DNA of 64,000 nucleotides from Azorinus chamasolen (taxonomy: Eukaryota; Mollusca; Bivalvia; Cardiida; Solecurtidae), in contig OY755241.1 of assembly GCA_963576725.1 (NCBI GenBank), positions 57,781,071-57,845,070 on the forward strand, given 5' to 3'. The notes under the pieces are model-generated. The model ran no database searches, was not told the DNA's origin, and worked only from the letters and a program-made list of their open reading frames with translations. Shown piece after piece: positions 30,319 to 40,140 of this stretch. The stretch's first letter is position 1. Each line of letters starts with the position of its first letter. Position numbers and translations under genes: made by a program.

Positions 30319-30560
30319 CCCTTCGCTTGCTATTCACGTCAATATACCTCCCTGTAAATAGTGAAGACCCAGATGAGACAGCTCCTGCAGGAGCTGTCTC
30401 ATCAGGGTCTGCACTATTTACAAGTTGATTGTGCAACCGATGCACTCCACAGTAGTGATTGTACAACGAACTACTTGTACACAGTGAAGATATATGTAAT
30501 TATACAACAGGGCATGGGTAAAGAAGGAGATATGTATGTTAAAATTCAGCAAGCGAAGGG
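30319..30560 (+). mobile_element. PB-3 miniature element, copy 3
   Basis: Left flank TCAA (30315-30318, one base off TTAA), right flank TTAA 30561-30564. Perfect hairpin with tip AGCTCCTGCAGGAGCT. Same internal order as copy 1. Confidence 0.85.
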
Positions 30561-30684
30561 TTAATGCAGTGTGAAAGTAATGCAGAAAGTTGCAGGAGGA
30601 TATATCGTCATGACATTCATCCTGTATTCAGCTGCCACAGATCTTAATGTCCGATATTGATCCAAATTTGAACATACGGTTTAA

Positions 30685-30964
30685 CCCATTACCGCATAGA
30701 CTATTTTTAGATACAACCTCTTTGAATAAATATACCGAAAAGGAGCATTAATTAGAGAAAAGGAAAATTTTAGAATTTCGTAGTTTGAAACCATTGTGAT
30801 AAATACAGCATTTGCTCCTATAGGAGCAACTGCTCTGTTTCCCTCATATTAACGACTTTTGATGACTCTGTAAAAGTCACTTTGTGAAATCATTGTGATA
30901 AATAGAGCATTTGCTCCTATAGGACGTTTACAGTCGTAAAAAGTCGTCAATATGAGGGAATGGG
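30685..30964. mobile_element. PB-2 element with duplicated hairpin, inside TG-c
   Basis: Left TTAA 30681-30684, right TTAG. It starts in reversed PB-2 orientation (CCCATTACCGCATAGAC) and runs to a hairpin with tip CTCCTATAGGAG near 30818. Then a second start-like segment (TTTCCCTCATATTAACGACT) and a second half hairpin (GCTCCTATAGGACG) precede a reversed end. The interior has been rearranged, probably by recombination between two PB-2 copies. Confidence 0.6.
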
Positions 30965-31312
30965 TTAGTGGAGGTTTACTGTATATTGCTTTATCCTCAT
31001 AAACAGAAGAGTTGGGTGTGATGTAATTGGTGGTTATTCTAGTTGTATATAAAGTTATAACCTCAGAGAGATTCTGGATGTTATCTCCAACACATCTGCC
31101 ATTTGTGCTGCCCATACATGTATGTCTCCAGTGGCCGTTTACTATATCCAAATGCTCGGAAATGACCAGACTTTTTCGCAGTTTCTTAAAATTTACATTG
31201 ATAAATACCATAAGCATTTGAACGTGAAGTATTTTCCGTCTGCAACACATGTCCTGTGCTTTAATTCTTAAAATAAAATTTCTTTAATTTCGTTGCAAAT
31301 ATATGGTCAAAG

Positions 31313-31382
31313 TGTCAAACAGTTTGCATTCTGATAAGACGCCGCATCATGCGGTGTCTCATCTGGATCCAATTTGTTTGCA
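31313..31382. repeat. PB-4 hairpin
   Basis: CAAACAGTTTGCATTCTGAT / ATCTGGATCCAATTTGTTTG with tip GCCGCATCATGCGGTG. Confidence 0.7.
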
Positions 31383-31472
31383 AAAGAAACCATAGTTTTG
31401 CCGCTGACGTGCAAAGTGGTAAGGCAATATACACAACAATCAGGTACATAAATGAATTTGTAATCGCTGGCC

Positions 31473-31700
31473 TATACAGTTGAACCCCTCTAATGCGACC
31501 ACTTAATAAATAACCATACGTGTCTTTATAAGCAGGTGGTTGCTTAATGCAGGACAAAAGTAATGCAGAAAGCTCCTCCGGATAATATATCATAAGCAAA
31601 CATCAGACCCTGGTCAGACGGCTCCTATAAGAGCCGTCTGATCTGGGTCTTCTCTGTTTGCAAAAGCATAGAAATGCGTAGTTGTGGAGAAATTACAATT
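31473..31700. mobile_element. Hybrid of TG-b left arm and PB-1 hairpin
   Basis: Opens as TG-b: ACAGTTGAACCCCTCTAATG, then the stem AGGTGGTTGCTTAATGCAGG up to AAAGCTCCTCCGGA. At 31587 it switches to PB-1 (ATATCATAAGCAAACAT) with full hairpin tip GGCTCCTATAAGAGCC. No TG-b right end follows. Confidence 0.65.
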
Positions 31701-31732
31701 CATCTTTAACCTGTGATGTACCATACGTCTCT

Positions 31733-31860
31733 GTTAACCCTTTCCTCCATGGGCTATTTTTAGACCCAAGAATAAATCTACCAAAAAGGAGCACTAACTA
31801 GAGAAAAGGGATACCGGTATTTTAGAGGCGTAGAAAGGCATATTTATGAAGGAAAAGGTT
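31733..31860 (-). mobile_element. PB-2 fragment
   Basis: TTAACCCTTTCCTCCATGGG, GCTATTTTTAGACCCAAG and AAAAGGAGCACTAACTAGAG: the right third of PB-2, reversed, then a PB-1-type tail GGCATATTTATGAAGGAAAA. Confidence 0.6.
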
Positions 31861-32891
31861 TATCCCCTTCTCCTATATTACCGTTCCCCTTAGCAAAATA
31901 ATTATCATGAAAACAATTACTTTAAATGCAACAAGGAGATTCCTTGAAGGAATAGTGAGAAAAAATATTTTTCTAACGGAAAATAACACTTTAAGTAAAC
32001 AAATAACCCAACAATTGAACCAAATGTCGGTTCTTTTAACTCACTCAATGCTGCAAATGCTGCCTCCATGTTTCCTATATTGCCGTTCCTATGACGTCAT
32101 AATCTCCCACTCAAAGGTGTTTGAGCACAATTGGGTCAAATATATACTGCACAAGAAAGGTTAAGTCCCAGACACTCACTATACCTAATACAGATTTTGA
32201 GTCATGTTGAACTATGTATTAATCGACATCATTTTCAAAAGCACCATGAACAAAATAAGACAGAATTATCAGCCTTATAAATTCAAATGTTATTTTACAA
32301 AAAGTGTTTACTGAGATTTGATTTTAAAAAATACTTTGAAATATACAGATTACAATCAGCTAAACAGATAACACTTAAAATCAAAGAAATACCAACATAT
32401 TTACAATTTAGATGTGTACTGAGGCATTTTATTCAGTACAGAAATGTAGTTATGCTGTCTGATAATAGACTCCATTGTACAAAATTCGACATGGGTCATG
32501 TTCATAACATGAACCCTAAGTTTTGCTGAACAGTATACTTGTGACGTGTTATTTGCTTGGCCACGTAATAAGGACCTGCCTGAACGTTTCCGCGGCATCT
32601 GTCAATTTTTTAAGATTCGAAAAACCGATTATTTTTAGGAAATATTGTTAGAAAAATGGTGTGACGTGATGAGAATGTTTATATTTTTGTTGAAAATAAT
32701 CTTTTTCTTTAAAGTTTCATTCAATTTACCTGTTTTTTCCCTAATTTTTCGGCTCTGTATCTAAAAGTGTTTTATTTACAATCGAAAAACACTTTGAGCG
32801 ATGACGTAGAGAGGTCGCACGCGCCATATCAAGCGCTTTTGTGATGCGGACGGAATAATAGGAAAGAACGGAAATATAGGAATCGGGGATA
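31861..32891. mobile_element. Candidate 1-kb element with 25-30 bp inverted ends
   Basis: TATCCCCTTCTCCTATATTA and CCGTTCCCC at the left are matched at the right by the inverse of AACGGAAATATAGGAATCGG and GGATA, about 24 of 29 positions by eye. A further partial copy of the arm (TTTCCTATATTGCCGTTCC) lies at 32069. Two plus frames inside (31907-32164, 32287-32529) have no recognisable domain. Target duplication not found. Confidence 0.4.
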
Positions 32892-33021
32892 TATGGTGCT
32901 ACTCTTTCTTATATATATTAATCACATGTCAGCAGTGGTTAAAAAAGGATGATACAATACTCGTATCAGATAAGTTTGGCTTGTGTAGAAAACAATATCT
33001 TGCAACTGATCAGAGATTCTA

Positions 33022-33113
33022 AACGTTTCCTTTTCTCTAGTTAATGCTCCTTTTCGGTAGATTTATTCAAAGAGGTTGTTTCTAAAATAGCATATGACGT
33101 AATGAGTTAAGAC
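33022..33113 (+). mobile_element. Right half of PB-2
   Basis: TTTCCTTTTCTCTAGTTAAT, CGGTAGATTTATTCAAAGAG and ATAGCATATGACGTAATGAG before TTAA. The hairpin half is missing. Confidence 0.65.
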
Positions 33114-33189
33114 ATATTCTACTATAGCGGTAGAACTGTGGGATAATAAAACATACAGTATAAATCAGAGCTGCTGATAAACGTGCGTA

Positions 33190-33278
33190 CCACAATACTA
33201 AAACCAAACCCTATGCTGTTACCACGCTTTAGTTCTAAAGCGTGGTCACAATATAAGGTTTGGTGGAGAAATAAAGAC
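33190..33278. repeat. HP-6 palindrome
   Basis: AAAACCAAACCCTATGCTGT / ACAATATAAGGTTTGGTGGA, inner CCACGCTTTAGTTCTAAAGC. It matches 23639-23737 at lower identity. Confidence 0.75.
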
Positions 33279-33399
33279 ATTTTCAAGCTGTTTTTAGCGA
33301 ATTGCATTGAAAAAAGTTCTTCTGTGTTCGCACAGAATATGAACTCTACTAACCATGTTCAGAGTTGATGTTTCTTCGAAAGTATAGTGTAGGACAGTA

Positions 33400-33721
33400 C
33401 AGTTGAACTTCGATATATCGAACTCGGATAACTCGAACCTCGGGTTAACTCGAATTAAAAGTTCCGTCCTTCCAAAATCTTACAATACAGAATTGCTCTA
33501 AAATGTATAATAACGCATATCTAGAAACACATTTCACAGCCTAATGCAGGTCTACAGTCTTGCTGAAAGCTCCCTGCAGGAGCTTTCAGCATGACTGTAG
33601 ACCTGCATTAAGCTGTGAACTTAGAGAAATTTTCCAGATTACAAATCGGGTAACTCGAACTTCTGTTATCTCGAACTAATTTATATAGTCCATTGAAGTT
33701 CGAGATATCGAAGTTCAACTG
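33400..33721. mobile_element. TG-d element, near complete
   Basis: CAGTTGAACTTCGATATATC and GATATCGAAGTTCAACTG at a TA site. Second-level arms AACTCGAACCTCGGGTTAAC and inverse. Stem TAATGCAGGTCTACAGTCTT with tip AGCTCCCTGCAGGAGCT, stem right arm complete. Confidence 0.85.
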
Positions 33722-33801
33722 TGTATGATTATTTTATGAAACGTTTTTCTGAGATTTGCTGTGAGAACAATTTTGCGAAAGAATCTGCTTTTTTGTCCAC
33801 A

Positions 33802-34163
33802 TACGAGGGGTGTTCCAAAAATAATGTCACTTGCATCGGTGCTCATATAGCGGAAGTGCTTTTGTTCATTTTAATTTGCTCTGCCCTTCAAAATACTCTC
33901 CGCCAGCCTGAAAACACCTTTTTAGCCGGTCAATCCATTTTTGGAAGCATTTTTCATACTCTTCAATGGGGACACCCATCTAACACTGATAAACAGCAGA
34001 TCCAAGGGCATTTCTCGAATTGTATCTCCTTCCAGATAAATGATATTTAAGTTTTGGAAAGAGAAAATTGTCGCAGGGGGCCAAGTCTGGCGAATACGGA
34101 GGGTGCGGAAGGACGGTAACCTTCTCTGACTCCAAAAAGTCAGTCACAATACGTGCCTTGTGC
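33802..34163 (-). pseudogene. Mariner transposase, C-terminal remnant with terminal repeat
   Basis: Minus strand. From 34163 down it reads HKARIVTDFLESEKV, LPHPPYSPDLAPCDNFLFPK and LKYHLSGRRYNSRNALGSA, then a stop, EEYEKCFQKWIDRLKRC and GEYFEGQSKLK. SPDLAPCD is the mariner signature and holds the third catalytic Asp; the usual FFLF is NFLF here. The 3' end follows: inverse of TACGAGGGGTGTTCCAAAAA (33802-), a typical mariner terminal repeat beginning at TA. The N-terminal two thirds and the other terminal repeat are absent. One stop is visible in the remaining part. Confidence 0.9.
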
Positions 34164-34199
34164 CTTATGTGTTCTTAACATATTTTTATTTTATTAGAT

Positions 34200-34260
34200 C
34201 TATTTATTATTATTATTATTATTATTTTTTTTATATTTTTAGTTTTAGTTTTTGTTATTG
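34200..34260. repeat. TTA microsatellite and T-rich tract
   Basis: (TTA)n of about eight repeats followed by a poly-T/AT tract, next to the broken edge of the mariner remnant. Confidence 0.8.
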
Positions 34261-34262
34261 TC

Positions 34263-34349
34263 GCTGTCTAATTATTCGACAAAAATATTAGCTGATCGAC
34301 TATGGAACTCAAGAATTGCTAATATTTTTGTCGAATAATTAGACAAATT
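34263..34349. repeat. Perfect 28-bp inverted repeat
   Basis: TGTCTAATTATTCGACAAAA plus ATATTAGC at the left; the exact inverse GCTAATATTTTTGTCGAATA plus ATTAGACA at the right. About 31 bp of loop. No known family. Confidence 0.8.
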
Positions 34350-34727
34350 AATTAGAATGGTTTGAAAGTGTGACTCCTCTGCTATTAGTGTAAGTTCCGT
34401 CATTTTGATTATGATTAGATTTTAATCGAGGTCAGAGCTTGATTAGTTTGATTAGATAACATGTTCGTGATTCGATAAAAAAACGATCGAATCACAATCA
34501 TGATTTGTAATCCTGATTCAGATTTGCGATAATAAAACACCCCATGGACCTCCGTTTAAAATGATAAACAGTTTATCGTGGGTGTGCGCATCGCGGATGT
34601 TCGCATTGTGACCAATCAAAGCATAAGTTATAAAGATCAGATATATCGTTATATGCATTACGGTTTCTCGAGGTTTAGCTCCGGTTTACTAGTGAAGCTC
34701 CTGATGACAGAGTGTAAAACATATTAA

Positions 34728-34947
34728 CCCTTTCCTCCATAAAAAAACGCCTTTCTACTCCTCTGTAATAACCTTTTCTTGAAACCATTGTGATAAATAG
34801 AGCATTTGATCCTATAGGAGAAAATGCTCTATTTATCACGATGGTTTCAAACTACAAAATTCTATAATTTTCCTTTTTTCTCTTTCCTTTGCTTCTTTTG
34901 GGTAGATTCATTAGATTTGGTCTAAACATAGCCTATGGAGGAAAGGT
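34728..34947 (+). mobile_element. PB-2 miniature element
   Basis: TTAA 34724-34727 and 34948-34951. Start CCCTTTCCTCCATAAAAAAA, hairpin tip TGATCCTATAGGAGAA, end CCTATGGAGGAAAGG. Confidence 0.8.
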
Positions 34948-34951
34948 TTAA

Positions 34952-35467
34952 TGTTTGTCAATGGTCTTATTTTGGAATGTGTTTCGTAAATTGAATCTTG
35001 CATTCCTATTTTTCTTTCTTGAAATTATTATCAAAATCGTCGACTAAAACGAATTCGCATCTCCCTAGACTCCCGTCGTATTTTTTTTATTCAACTCGTA
35101 GAATACCACTGCAAATGATGAAAGAGACACGCGCATGCAAGTTCCGTGATGAATATTCACGATATATATTTGTCTGTCATTGTTTGTGTCTTAGACAAGT
35201 TGTAAACTGTTCAAGCCAGTCTGTCATTGCGTGACTCTTGTTTGATTGCAGTGGTACTTGGACATGATCGCTAATGAACAGATCGGTTGGTTAAGTCGGT
35301 TAAGACAAGTGTGTTGCTGATTATCAAAGCTTTGTGTATTGTACCGCAGGGTTGATTCTCTTGTTTAACCTTTTTCTCCCAAAATACGCCTTTCTACGCC
35401 TTTGCAAACACAGTAGACACAGAAGGAGCCGTCTGATAAGTGTATGCTCGGATTGCTTACGAAAATA
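34952..35467. other. Intergenic stretch with a PB-1 fragment
   Basis: A plus frame (34998-35234, 78 codons) has no domain. At 35367-35460 a TTAACC-started PB-1 piece has CGCCTTTCTACGCCTTTGC and a broken hairpin (AGGAGCCGTCTGATAAG). Confidence 0.45.
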
Positions 35468-35640
35468 CAGTAAAAACCCGCTAATACGACCACCTAAAAT
35501 AGCTTAATGCAGGACAACAGTTATGCCGAAAGCTCCTAGAGGAGCTTTCTGCATTACTTGTGTCCTGCATTAAGCAACCACCTGCTTATCAAGACACCCA
35601 TGTTTATTCATTAAGTGGTCGCATTAGAGGGGTTCTACTG
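35468..35640. mobile_element. TG-b miniature element
   Basis: Ends CAGTAAAAACCCGCTAATAC and GCATTAGAGGGGTTCTACTG at TA. Stem GCAGGACAACAGTTATGCCG with tip AGCTCCTAGAGGAGCT and full right arm TGCATTACTTGTGTCCTGC. Confidence 0.85.
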
Positions 35641-35774
35641 TAATACAGACCGGGTTCTAAAATGTCTGCCGCCATTGCTAGATATCTCTGTGCTCAAAGT
35701 TTTGATCCGTTGCATCGTTTATATGTTACCTCTAATCCTTTCCGAACAGTGTCAAACAACTTTGATTCTATTAA

Positions 35775-35959
35775 CCCATTTGCTCCCAGTGGATTCTTCC
35801 ATGCTTATATATTGGATTAGTCTAGCTTTTATCTAAGGGAAGGCTGGTCTAAATTTTTATTTTTGTTCTGTTTTATATTGAATTTATAAATTGAATATAT
35901 TACTCCCAAAATACGCCTTTCTACGCCTTTGCATATATGGGATCGTGGGAGCAAATGGG
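35775..35959. mobile_element. PB-5 element, deleted copy
   Basis: TTAA 35771-35774 and 35960-35963; ends CCCATTTGCTCCCAGTGG and GGGAGCAAATGGG. The middle hairpin present in the duplicate (38942-39010) is missing and replaced by a PB-1-like CGCCTTTCTACGCCTTTGC. Confidence 0.8.
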
Positions 35960-36139
35960 TTAACGTGAGAACGCGGTCTCATCGGAATCCAAACAGTTTG
36001 TTGCTGCGACGGTGTTTTTGTCGAACAGAATTGAAGAAGTATAAAACAAAATTGAAGCAAAAGACAAAGTTTGCAGACAAAAGAAATTGGCAGCGACAGA
36101 GGTCTAAAAGAGGTCTAATCATTGGTCTGTAAGGCAGTT

Positions 36140-36265
36140 GGTACTTTAGCAGGTCAAATGTAATGCAGAAAGCTCTCTGCATTACTTTTGCCCTGCATTA
36201 TGCATCCACCTGCTTTTTAAGACTCATATGATTCAATAAATGAGTGGCCGCTTCTATTGTATATT
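36140..36265. mobile_element. TG-b-like foldback in duplication copy 1
   Basis: Stem AGCAGGTCAAATGTAATGCA / TGCATTACTTTTGCCCTGC, tip GAAAGCTCTCTGC. The ends are decayed to CAGTTGGTAC and CTATTGTA. Its duplicate is at about 39218-39345. Confidence 0.6.
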
Positions 36266-36278
36266 CCCCTTCATTATA

Positions 36279-36483
36279 CAGTAAAACCTCTCTATAACGG
36301 CCACTAAATTACATCAAGTAGTTTGTGTTAAAGGCAGGTGGATGCCTAAAGCAAGGTGAAGGTAAAACAAAACGCTCACATAGGAGCGTTCTGTTTTACT
36401 TTCACATTGCTTTAAGCAGCCACCTGCCCTAATATACCAACTAATTAACACAATTTAGTAGCTGTTACAGAGAGGTTTTACTG
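36279..36483. mobile_element. TG-a miniature element
   Basis: CAGTAAAACCTCTCTATAAC to AGAGAGGTTTTACTG at TA. Stem AGGCAGGTGGATGCCTAAAG, tip CGCTCACATAGGAGCG. Confidence 0.85.
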
Positions 36484-36568
36484 TATCTATATCTAGTTTA
36501 TGACATGTAAATATACAGTAATACATACATAAGACCTACTTTTCTGTACATTCATCGTACAAAATTAA

Positions 36569-36815
36569 CCATTTCCCTGATGAATATTCATATAGGGAAT
36601 AATGACGTCATGAATATTAATAAGAATATTCTTTATAATGGCATACATGTATGAACACAGGTCATTTTGTCTCAGGCAGAAGCTGTATAATCAGATCTAT
36701 ATTACATCATAAGAAAACAGAGCAGACCCTGATCAGACGGCTCCTATAGGAGCCGTCTGATCTGGATCTACTCTGTTTGCAGATGCGTCTAAATGCGCTT
36801 ACATAAAGGAAAGGG
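36569..36815 (+). mobile_element. PB-1 miniature element, best reference copy
   Basis: TTAA 36565-36568 and 36816-36819. Order: CATTTCCCTGATGAATATTC, AATAATGACGTCATGAATAT, TTATAATGGCATAC, TTTGTCTCAGGCAGAAGCTG, ATCAGATCTATATTACATCA, a hairpin with tip CGGCTCCTATAGGAGCCG, GATGCGTCTAAATGCGC and end AAAGGAAAGGG. About 247 bp. Confidence 0.9.
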
Positions 36816-36917
36816 TTAATAGAGGTATAAAATAGTTTCGTTTACATCTTTACAACCATACCGTAGACCAATAAACATTAGCCAAGACATCATTAGTGAA
36901 CCCCACGGTCCACTCAA

Positions 36918-37118
36918 CCCTTTCCCTGCTCTGTGTTTATTCAAACGTCCAATAACTACTAAATAGACACAATAGTTGTGAAACAGGTGAAACATTGTAG
37001 CGATGTTAGGAACTAATGAAACTGATCTATCAAATTTCCTTAGCAAACATAGCAGATCCTGATCTGGGTCTACTCTGTTTGCAAATGCGTGAAAATGCGT
37101 TTACATTTAGGAAAAGGG
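36918..37118 (+). mobile_element. PB-1 variant, hairpin tip deleted
   Basis: Flanks TCAA (36914-36917) and TTAA (37119-37122). Start CCCTTTCCCTGCTCTGTG. The hairpin is cut to GCAGATCCTGATCTGGGTCT, so the apex and both inner arms were removed symmetrically. Confidence 0.75.
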
Positions 37119-37335
37119 TTAAATCACAACAAAACTACTTTTCTACGAGGCTATACCTTTGCAAGCTGAGGCAAATGTGTTATAATTATGTGCGGATAAT
37201 CTAGTCTATTAATGTCTCACTCAAACTCAAACCAGTTTCCCGTTCTTAGAAATATCTCATAAGTGTAGTAAACAATGTTTGGATGTGTTTCATATAGATC
37301 CAAACTGTTTGCAAATGCTATCGCATATTCGCGAA

Positions 37336-37543
37336 TACTGTAAACCCCCGTTAATCCGACCATATGAAAGAGGTATAAATCTGGGTGCTAGATGCAGGAG
37401 GTAGCTTAATGCAGGACAAAAGTAATGAAGAAAGCTCCTAGGGGAGCTTTCTGCATTACTTTTGTCCTGCATTAAGCAACCACCTGCTTCTGAAAACAGA
37501 CATGTTTGCTCATTAAGTGGTCGCATTAGAGGGGTTTTAGACT
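37336..37543. mobile_element. TG-b miniature element
   Basis: Starts ACTGTAAACCCCCGTTAATC and ends CATTAGAGGGGTTTTAG (last bases changed). Stem CAGGACAAAAGTAATG with tip AGCTCCTAGGGGAGCT. Confidence 0.75.
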
Positions 37544-37610
37544 AAGTTGCAATGTCGGAAACGGCTCAGGGTTGTTTGCAATGAGTGGGCATAGACAAGA
37601 CAGACATGTA

Positions 37611-37807
37611 CAGTAAACACTCGATACTACGCAATTTAAGTTATGAAGAATTTATTTCTTTATGTAGACAGGTGGCTACTTAATGCAGGGTGAAAGTCGT
37701 GCAGAAAGCTCCTATATGAGCTTTCTGCATGACTTCCACCCTGCATTAAGCTGCTACCTGCATTTATTATGATACGTATTTGAGTGTTAATAAACGAGAT
37801 GTCACTG
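37611..37807. mobile_element. TG-f miniature element
   Basis: CAGTAAACACTCGATACTAC and AAACGAGATGTCACTG at TA. Stem AGACAGGTGGCTACTTAATG and GCAGGGTGAAAGTCGTGCAG; tip AGCTCCTATATGAGCT. The related degraded copy is at 44144. Confidence 0.8.
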
Positions 37808-37929
37808 TATATTGTCTGACAAGCGAAGTGAGCTCCTTGACTTACAGTGTTTTTAGAAAATTATGTATTTCTACAATTGTCACTCGAATGTAGATTTTGA
37901 GGCAGGTGCTGACGTAATAAAGAATTGCC

Positions 37930-38147
37930 TTGTGAATAATCTAAGAAGGTAATAATAACATCATGAATATTGATTGAATGGGGTTTATAAAGGCATATGA
38001 ATATATGGAATTTTGGCCAAATATATATATATAATTCTATTAGCCAACAGAGCCGACCCTGATCAGACGACTCCTATATGTGTCATGCTGATCTGGTTCT
38101 ACTCTGTTTGCAATGGGGTGAAGGGGTGTCTATCGGGGAAAGGGTAA
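37930..38147 (+). mobile_element. PB-1 element, degraded
   Basis: ATAACATCATGAATATTG, AGGCATATGAATATATGG, hairpin CCAACAGAGCCGACCCTGAT with tip GACTCCTATATGTGTC, and end TATCGGGGAAAGGGTAA. Confidence 0.65.
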
Positions 38148-38227
38148 TGTAGGATCTGGATCCAGACTGTTTGTAAATGTAATTATGGATTCTTCTGTAA
38201 CGTGCTGAAGCATGTATCACATGAATA

Positions 38228-38385
38228 CAGTAGAACCCCTCAAATGCGACCACTTAATCAATAAACATGGTTGTCTTTAAAACAGGTTGTTGCTTAATGC
38301 AGGACAAAAGTAATGCATTAAGCTACCACCTGCCTCTACCGTCCAAAAGTATACGTCTTTTAGGTGGTTGTTTAAGAGGGGTATA
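38228..38385. mobile_element. TG-b element with deleted hairpin tip
   Basis: CAGTAGAACCCCTCAAATGC start; TTGCTTAATGCAGGACAAAA runs into GTAATGCATTAAGCTACCAC, i.e. the tip is excised. Right end TAGGTGGTTGTTTAAGAGGG. Confidence 0.7.
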
Positions 38386-38497
38386 TAATAACGTTTACTT
38401 CATGAATATTCATTGTATTCTTTGCGAAGCAATAGAATACAAAGGTGGCGTTCCACAGCCAAACCATGGTACCCTCGCCGGCCTGACAAAATAGTGC

Positions 38498-38691
38498 AAA
38501 TTAGGAGCGTTCTGCTTTACTTTCACCTTGCTTTAAGCAACCACCTGCCCTAAATACCAACTAATTAGCACAATTTAGTGGCCGTTATAGAGAGGTTTGA
38601 CTGTACTTGTGTCCTGTATTAAGCAACCACCTGCTTATCAAGACACCCATGTTTATTCATTAAGTGGTCGCATTAGAGGGGTTCTATTGTA
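38498..38691 (+). mobile_element. Two right-half elements in a row (TG-a half, then TG-b half)
   Basis: The TG-a half starts exactly at the hairpin tip (AGGAGCGTTCTGCTTTACTT) and runs to its right end at 38603. The TG-b half starts directly after (ACTTGTGTCCTGTATTAAGC) and ends GCATTAGAGGGGTTCTATTG. Neither left arm exists. Confidence 0.75.
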
Positions 38692-38823
38692 ATACAGACC
38701 TGGTTCTAAAATGTCTGCCGCCATTGCTCGATATCTCTGTGCTCAAAGTTTTGATCCGTTCCATCGTTTATATATTACCTCTAATCCTTTCCGAACAGTG
38801 TCAAACAGCTTTGATTCTATTAA

Positions 38824-39045
38824 CCCATTTGCTCCCAGTGGATTCTTCCATGCTTATATATTGGATTAGTCTATCTTTTATCTAAGGGATGTCTGGTCTA
38901 AATTTTTCATTTTTGTTTTGTTTTATGTTGAATTTCCTATCAGCAAACAGTGTAGACTCTGATCAGACGCCGCATTATGCAGCGTCTGATCAGAGTCTAC
39001 ACTGTTTGCCTACGTCCCATATATGGGATCGTGGGAGCAAATGGG
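38824..39045. mobile_element. PB-5 element with hairpin
   Basis: TTAA 38820-38823 and 39046-39049. Ends CCCATTTGCTCCCAGTGG / GATCGTGGGAGCAAATGGG. Hairpin 38942-39010: AGCAAACAGTGTAGACTCTG / inverse with tip GCCGCATTATGCAGC. Third distinct set of TTAA-flanked ends in the window. Confidence 0.85.
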
Positions 39046-39363
39046 TTAACGTGAGAACGCGGTCTCATCGGAATCCAAACTGTTTGTTGCTGCGACGGTG
39101 TCTTTGTCGAACAAAATTGAAGAAGTATAAAACAAAATTGAAGCAAAAGACAAAGTTTGCAGACAAACAAATTGACAGCGCCAGAGGTCTAAAAGAGGTC
39201 TAATCATTGGTCTGTAAGGCAGTTGGTACTGTATCAGGTCAAATGTAATGCAGAACGCTCTCTGCATTACTTTTGCCCTGCATTATGCATCCACCTGCTT
39301 TTTAAGACTCATATGGTTCAATAAATGAATGACCGATTCTATTGTATATTCACCTTCATATTA

Positions 39364-39568
39364 CAGTAAAACCTCTCTATAACGGCCATTAAATTACATC
39401 AAGTATTTGGTGTTAAAGGCAGGTGGATGCCTAAAGCAAGGTGAAAGTAAAACAGAACGCTCCTATAGGAGCGTTCTGTTTTACTTTCACATTGCTTTAA
39501 GCAGCCACCTGCCCTAATATACCAACTAATTAACACAATTTAGTGGCCGTTATAGAGAGGTTTTACTG
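39364..39568. mobile_element. TG-a element in duplication copy 2
   Basis: CAGTAAAACCTCTCTATAAC and ATAGAGAGGTTTTACTG. Tip CGCTCCTATAGGAGCG, perfect here. Confidence 0.85.
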
Positions 39569-39672
39569 TATCTATATCCATTTTATGGCATGTTAATAAA
39601 CAGTAATACATACATATGACCTACGTTCTGTACATTAATGAAAAAGAAACACATTTCATCATACACAATTAA

Positions 39673-39912
39673 CCCTTTCCCTGATAAATATTCTTGTAGG
39701 GAATAATGGCGTCATGGATATTAATAAGAATATTTTTATAATGGCATATAAACACAGGTCATGTTGGCTCAGATAGAAGCTGTAGAATCAGATCTATATT
39801 ACACCATAAGCAAACAGAGAAGACCCTGATCAGGCGGCTCCTATAGGAGCCGTCTGATCTGTGTCTACTCTGTTTGCAGATGCGTCAAAATGCGCTTACA
39901 TAAGGGTAAGGG
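39673..39912 (+). mobile_element. PB-1 element in duplication copy 2
   Basis: TTAA 39669-39672 and 39913-39916. CCCTTTCCCTGATAAATATT start, tip CGGCTCCTATAGGAGCCG, end ATAAGGGTAAGGG. Confidence 0.85.
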
Positions 39913-40059
39913 TTAAAAAGGAATGCTGGACATGGAAATAAAATGATCAGTATTGCATTTTAATCATTCTCATGCGTAGTGTAATCTGACTGGCATTTGG
40001 AAACAGAAAGAGGTCGAGATAAGATGCTTAAATTTAAACATATTCAAGGATAGCTCCTT

Positions 40060-40140
40060 TATTTCTCCACCAAATTGAAGAGATAATTCCAAAGATTGGC
40101 CACGGTATATGGTTTGATGGATAAATAAAGGAGGTATTCT
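40060..40140. repeat. HP-6 palindrome, diverged, without full tip
   Basis: TATTTCTCCACCAAATTGAA and CACGGTATATGGTTTGATGG, inner GATAATTCCAAAGATTGGCC. Confidence 0.5.

Larger units (their letters stand above)
30248..30978. mobile_element. TG-c element carrying both PB-3 and PB-2 insertions
   Basis: Left end ACAGTGAACCCACTTT and right end GGAGGTTTACTGTA. The stem GTGTGGCTGGT|TAATGCAGTGTGAAAG is interrupted by PB-3 at its TTAA, and the right end CGGTTTAA|GTGGAGG by PB-2. It is a 200-bp element expanded to about 730 bp. Confidence 0.65.

Noticed and set aside
30361..30564. Small protein conserved with minus 63134-63340
   Set aside because: Both frames lie inside PB-3 copies; similarity follows from the shared miniature element, and the frames are not kept open in the other copies.
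35615..35836. Conserved 73-codon protein present twice (also 38664-38885)
   Set aside because: The two frames are identical because the DNA was duplicated as a segment. The frame overlaps TG-b and PB-5 ends and has no domain.
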